A stretch of 6,535 nucleotides of DNA, taken from contig CABTAA010000096.1 of the NCBI GenBank assembly GCA_902482615.1, positions 1 to 6,535 of the forward strand, in the 5' to 3' direction. The position numbers and the translations under genes are program-made. Below the pieces are notes generated by a model that saw only the letters and a list, made by a program, of their open reading frames with translations, ran no database searches and was not told where the DNA came from. This document shows, in pieces, positions 5,294 through 6,535 of this stretch; position 1 is the first letter of the stretch, and each line of letters opens with the position of its first letter. The DNA is from an uncultured Collinsella sp. (lineage in GTDB: Bacteria; Actinomycetota; Coriobacteriia; Coriobacteriales; Coriobacteriaceae).

Positions 5294-6280
5294 CTACAGC
5301 GCGAAATCGCCGCCGACGAGCGTGGAGACGGGCTCCTCGTGGTAAACGGCGGAGATGGCCTGAGCGAACTCCTCGGCGACTGAGATGGTCTTGATCTTGC
5401 CGCCGACCTCGACGGGAATGGCGTCGGTGACGAGGCACTCGACGATCGGGGCGTCGTTCAGACGCTCGATGGCCGGACCGGAGAAGATGCCGTGGGTGGC
5501 GCAGACGTAGATGTCGCCAGCGCCCATAGCCTTGAGCTCTTTGACGTTGGCGCACAGGGTGCCAGCGGTGTCGATCATGTCGTCGTTGATGATGCAGGTC
5601 TTGCCCTTGATGTCACCGATGATGCCCATGACCTCGGCGGCGTTGTGGCGCGGACGGCCCTTGTGGGCGATGGCCAGGTCGCAGCCGAGCATGTCGGACA
5701 GCTTCTTGGCGGCCTTGGCGCGACCCACGTCGGGGGAGACGACAACCAGGTTGTCGGTGTCGAAGTGCATGTCGTTGTAGTACTGGCCAAACAGCGGCAG
5801 CGCGGACAGGTGGTTAACCGGGATATCAAAGAAGCCCTGGATCTGGCCCTGGTGCAGGTCGAGGGTGATGATGCGATTGACGCCGGCGCGCTCGAGCAGG
5901 TTGGCGACGAGGCGGGCGGTGATGGGCTCGCGCGGGCCGGCCTTGCGGTCCTGGCGGGCATAGCCGTAGTGGGTGATAACGGCGGTGATGGAGCGGGCGG
6001 ATGCGCGCTTGGCAGCGTCGGTGGCGATGAGCAGCTCCATGAGCATGTCGTTGACGTTGCCGCCGGCCACGGACTGAATCAGGAAGACGTCGGCGCCGCG
6101 GACGGTCTCGTCGTAGCGGGCGTAAATCTCACCATTGGCGAACTGCTTTAGCGTAAGGCCCGAAAGCTCGACCCCAAGGTACTCAGCAATCTTCTGAGCG
6201 AGGGGACGGTTGGAGGAACCGGAATACACGCGGATGGACTTGCGCATATTCTCCGACTTCTCGGGATCATTAATCGGCAT
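5294..6280 (-). CDS. prs: Ribose-phosphate pyrophosphokinase (PRPP synthetase)
   Basis: This 328-residue class I PRPP synthetase makes 5-phosphoribosyl diphosphate from ribose 5-phosphate and ATP, feeding purine, pyrimidine, NAD, His and Trp synthesis. It is cytoplasmic. Motifs in order: FANGEIYARYDETVRG (47-62); the ATP-binding YGYARQDRK (105-113); DLHQGQIQGFF (141-151) with the conserved His143; the flexible catalytic loop region with KGRP (207-210) and NAAEVMGIIGD (213-223); and the PRPP signature DDMIDTAGT (233-241). Length is slightly over the usual 310-320 because 11 residues precede Met12, where most homologues would start (MRKSIRVYSG). The upstream ATG is preferred because AAGGAG stands 7 nt before it, while Met12 has only a weak GGAG very close to it. 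glmU lies upstream, the usual partner in Gram-positive bacteria, but a terminator and a possible -10 box intervene. Confidence 0.96.
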   Translation of the reverse strand: MPINDPEKSENMRKSIRVYSGSSNRPLAQKIAEYLGVELSGLTLKQFANGEIYARYDETVRGADVFLIQSVAGGNVNDMLMELLIATDAAKRASARSITAVITHYGYARQDRKAGPREPITARLVANLLERAGVNRIITLDLHQGQIQGFFDIPVNHLSALPLFGQYYNDMHFDTDNLVVVSPDVGRAKAAKKLSDMLGCDLAIAHKGRPRHNAAEVMGIIGDIKGKTCIINDDMIDTAGTLCANVKELKAMGAGDIYVCATHGIFSGPAIERLNDAPIVECLVTDAIPVEVGGKIKTISVAEEFAQAISAVYHEEPVSTLVGGDFAL

Positions 6281-6287
6281 TACCCTT

Positions 6288-6293
6288 CTCCTT
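6288..6293 (-). promoter_or_regulatory. Ribosome binding site of prs (decides the start)
   Basis: AAGGAG on the minus strand is separated by 7 nt from the ATG at 6278-6280. This is a near-ideal Shine-Dalgarno placement and supports the 12-codon-longer start over the internal Met12. Confidence 0.8.
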
Positions 6294-6326
6294 TATATAT
6301 CGAATGCCATATAGATGCCTTTTTGC

Positions 6327-6332
6327 ATTGTA
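6327..6332 (-). promoter_or_regulatory. Possible -10 box of prs
   Basis: TACAAT on the minus strand lies 46 nt before the prs ATG and downstream of the glmU terminator, the right place for a prs promoter. There is no good -35 at 16-18 nt (CTCGAT or similar), so the call is weak. Confidence 0.3.
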
Positions 6333-6421
6333 ACCGCGCGGCGGGGTTTATCGAGTCTTGATAACGTCTTTACCGTCAACGGACACGAACCGACCACTCA
6401 TCCGGCCGCGCAGGTCACGAT

Positions 6422-6457
6422 AGAAAAAGGAGCCGCCCCCCATGGGAACAGCTCCTT
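6422..6457 (-). terminator. Intrinsic terminator of the upstream gene (probable glmU)
   Basis: On the minus strand AAGGAGC (6451-6457) pairs with GCTCCTT (6427-6433). The loop contains the palindrome CCCATGGG, and a T-run (CTTTTTCT) follows. It lies 17 nt past the stop codon at 6475-6477. Confidence 0.8.
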
Positions 6458-6474
6458 AGATGCTTGGTAAAACG

Positions 6475-6535
6475 TTATACCTCGTCGTCCTCGTGCAGAC
6501 GGCGGCGATAATCGGCGGCCCAGCCCTCAATATTT
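6475..6535 (-). CDS. glmU: Probable GlmU (UDP-GlcNAc pyrophosphorylase/acetyltransferase), last 19 codons
   Basis: Only the 3' end is in the window. It reads NIEGWAADYRRRLHEDDEV and then TAA. GlmU proteins of high-GC Gram-positive bacteria often end, after their left-handed beta-helix, with a short tail of the form Asn-Ile-x-Gly-Trp followed by a basic stretch, and glmU is very often directly upstream of prs. A dedicated terminator 17 nt past the stop confirms a real gene end. The identification rests on this short tail and on synteny, so it is probable rather than certain. GlmU would make UDP-N-acetylglucosamine for peptidoglycan. Confidence 0.6.
   Translation of the reverse strand, partial: NIEGWAADYRRRLHEDDEV

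Noticed and set aside
5492..6151. Plus-strand open frame (219 codons) opposite prs
   Set aside because: It is a shadow of prs with repetitive Val/Gly/Asp composition and no plausible ribosome binding site or neighbours.
6347..6379. TTGACG (6374-6379) with GATAAA (6347-6352) as a prs promoter
   Set aside because: The spacer would be 21 nt, too long for a sigma-70-type promoter.

Overview
The window looks like a chromosomal segment of a high-GC, anaerobic, gut-type actinobacterium, most likely Collinsella or another member of the Coriobacteriia. The main reasons are codon use rich in G/C at third positions, an LAxTG-type (not LPxTG) cell-wall sorting signal on a surface protein, an electron-bifurcating NfnAB pair, and the house-keeping order glmU - prs - pth. 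The genus call is inference from gene content, not from a marker gene.

Layout. Positions 1-1511 (+) are the C-terminal part of a large, modular, sortase-anchored surface protein whose start lies off the left edge. It converges on a minus-strand block that fills the rest of the window. In order of transcription (right to left) the block holds the last 19 codons of a probable glmU, then prs (PRPP synthetase), pth (peptidyl-tRNA hydrolase), and the overlapping pair nfnA-nfnB (NADH-dependent reduced ferredoxin:NADP+ oxidoreductase). glmU, prs, pth and nfnAB are each followed by their own hairpin terminator, so they look like adjacent but largely separate transcription units. nfnAB is a true two-gene operon with a 10-nt overlap and a perfect TATAAT -10 box upstream.

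The less ordinary content is between genes. The convergent gap 1512-1825 holds four 15-bp repeats placed exactly 40 bp apart in alternating orientation, with unrelated 25-bp spacers. Next to it is a separate 12-bp-stem hairpin with a GGTGCCTGTCCCC-bearing loop, then the nfnB terminator. The gap 4066-4439 holds the nfnA promoter and a structured leader. It also holds a 17-bp perfect terminator stem nested inside a second, 23-bp imperfect inverted repeat, with six copies of a GGTTTAT-like motif. The prs-pth gap holds a 28-bp perfect inverted repeat.

How the genes fit together. GlmU makes UDP-GlcNAc for the cell wall, Prs supplies PRPP for nucleotides, His/Trp and NAD(P), and Pth recycles peptidyl-tRNA. 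NfnAB exchanges electrons between NADH, NADPH and ferredoxin in a fermentative anaerobe. I see no phage, transposase, CRISPR-Cas or defence gene. The candidate novelty is the intergenic repeat architecture rather than a new protein system.
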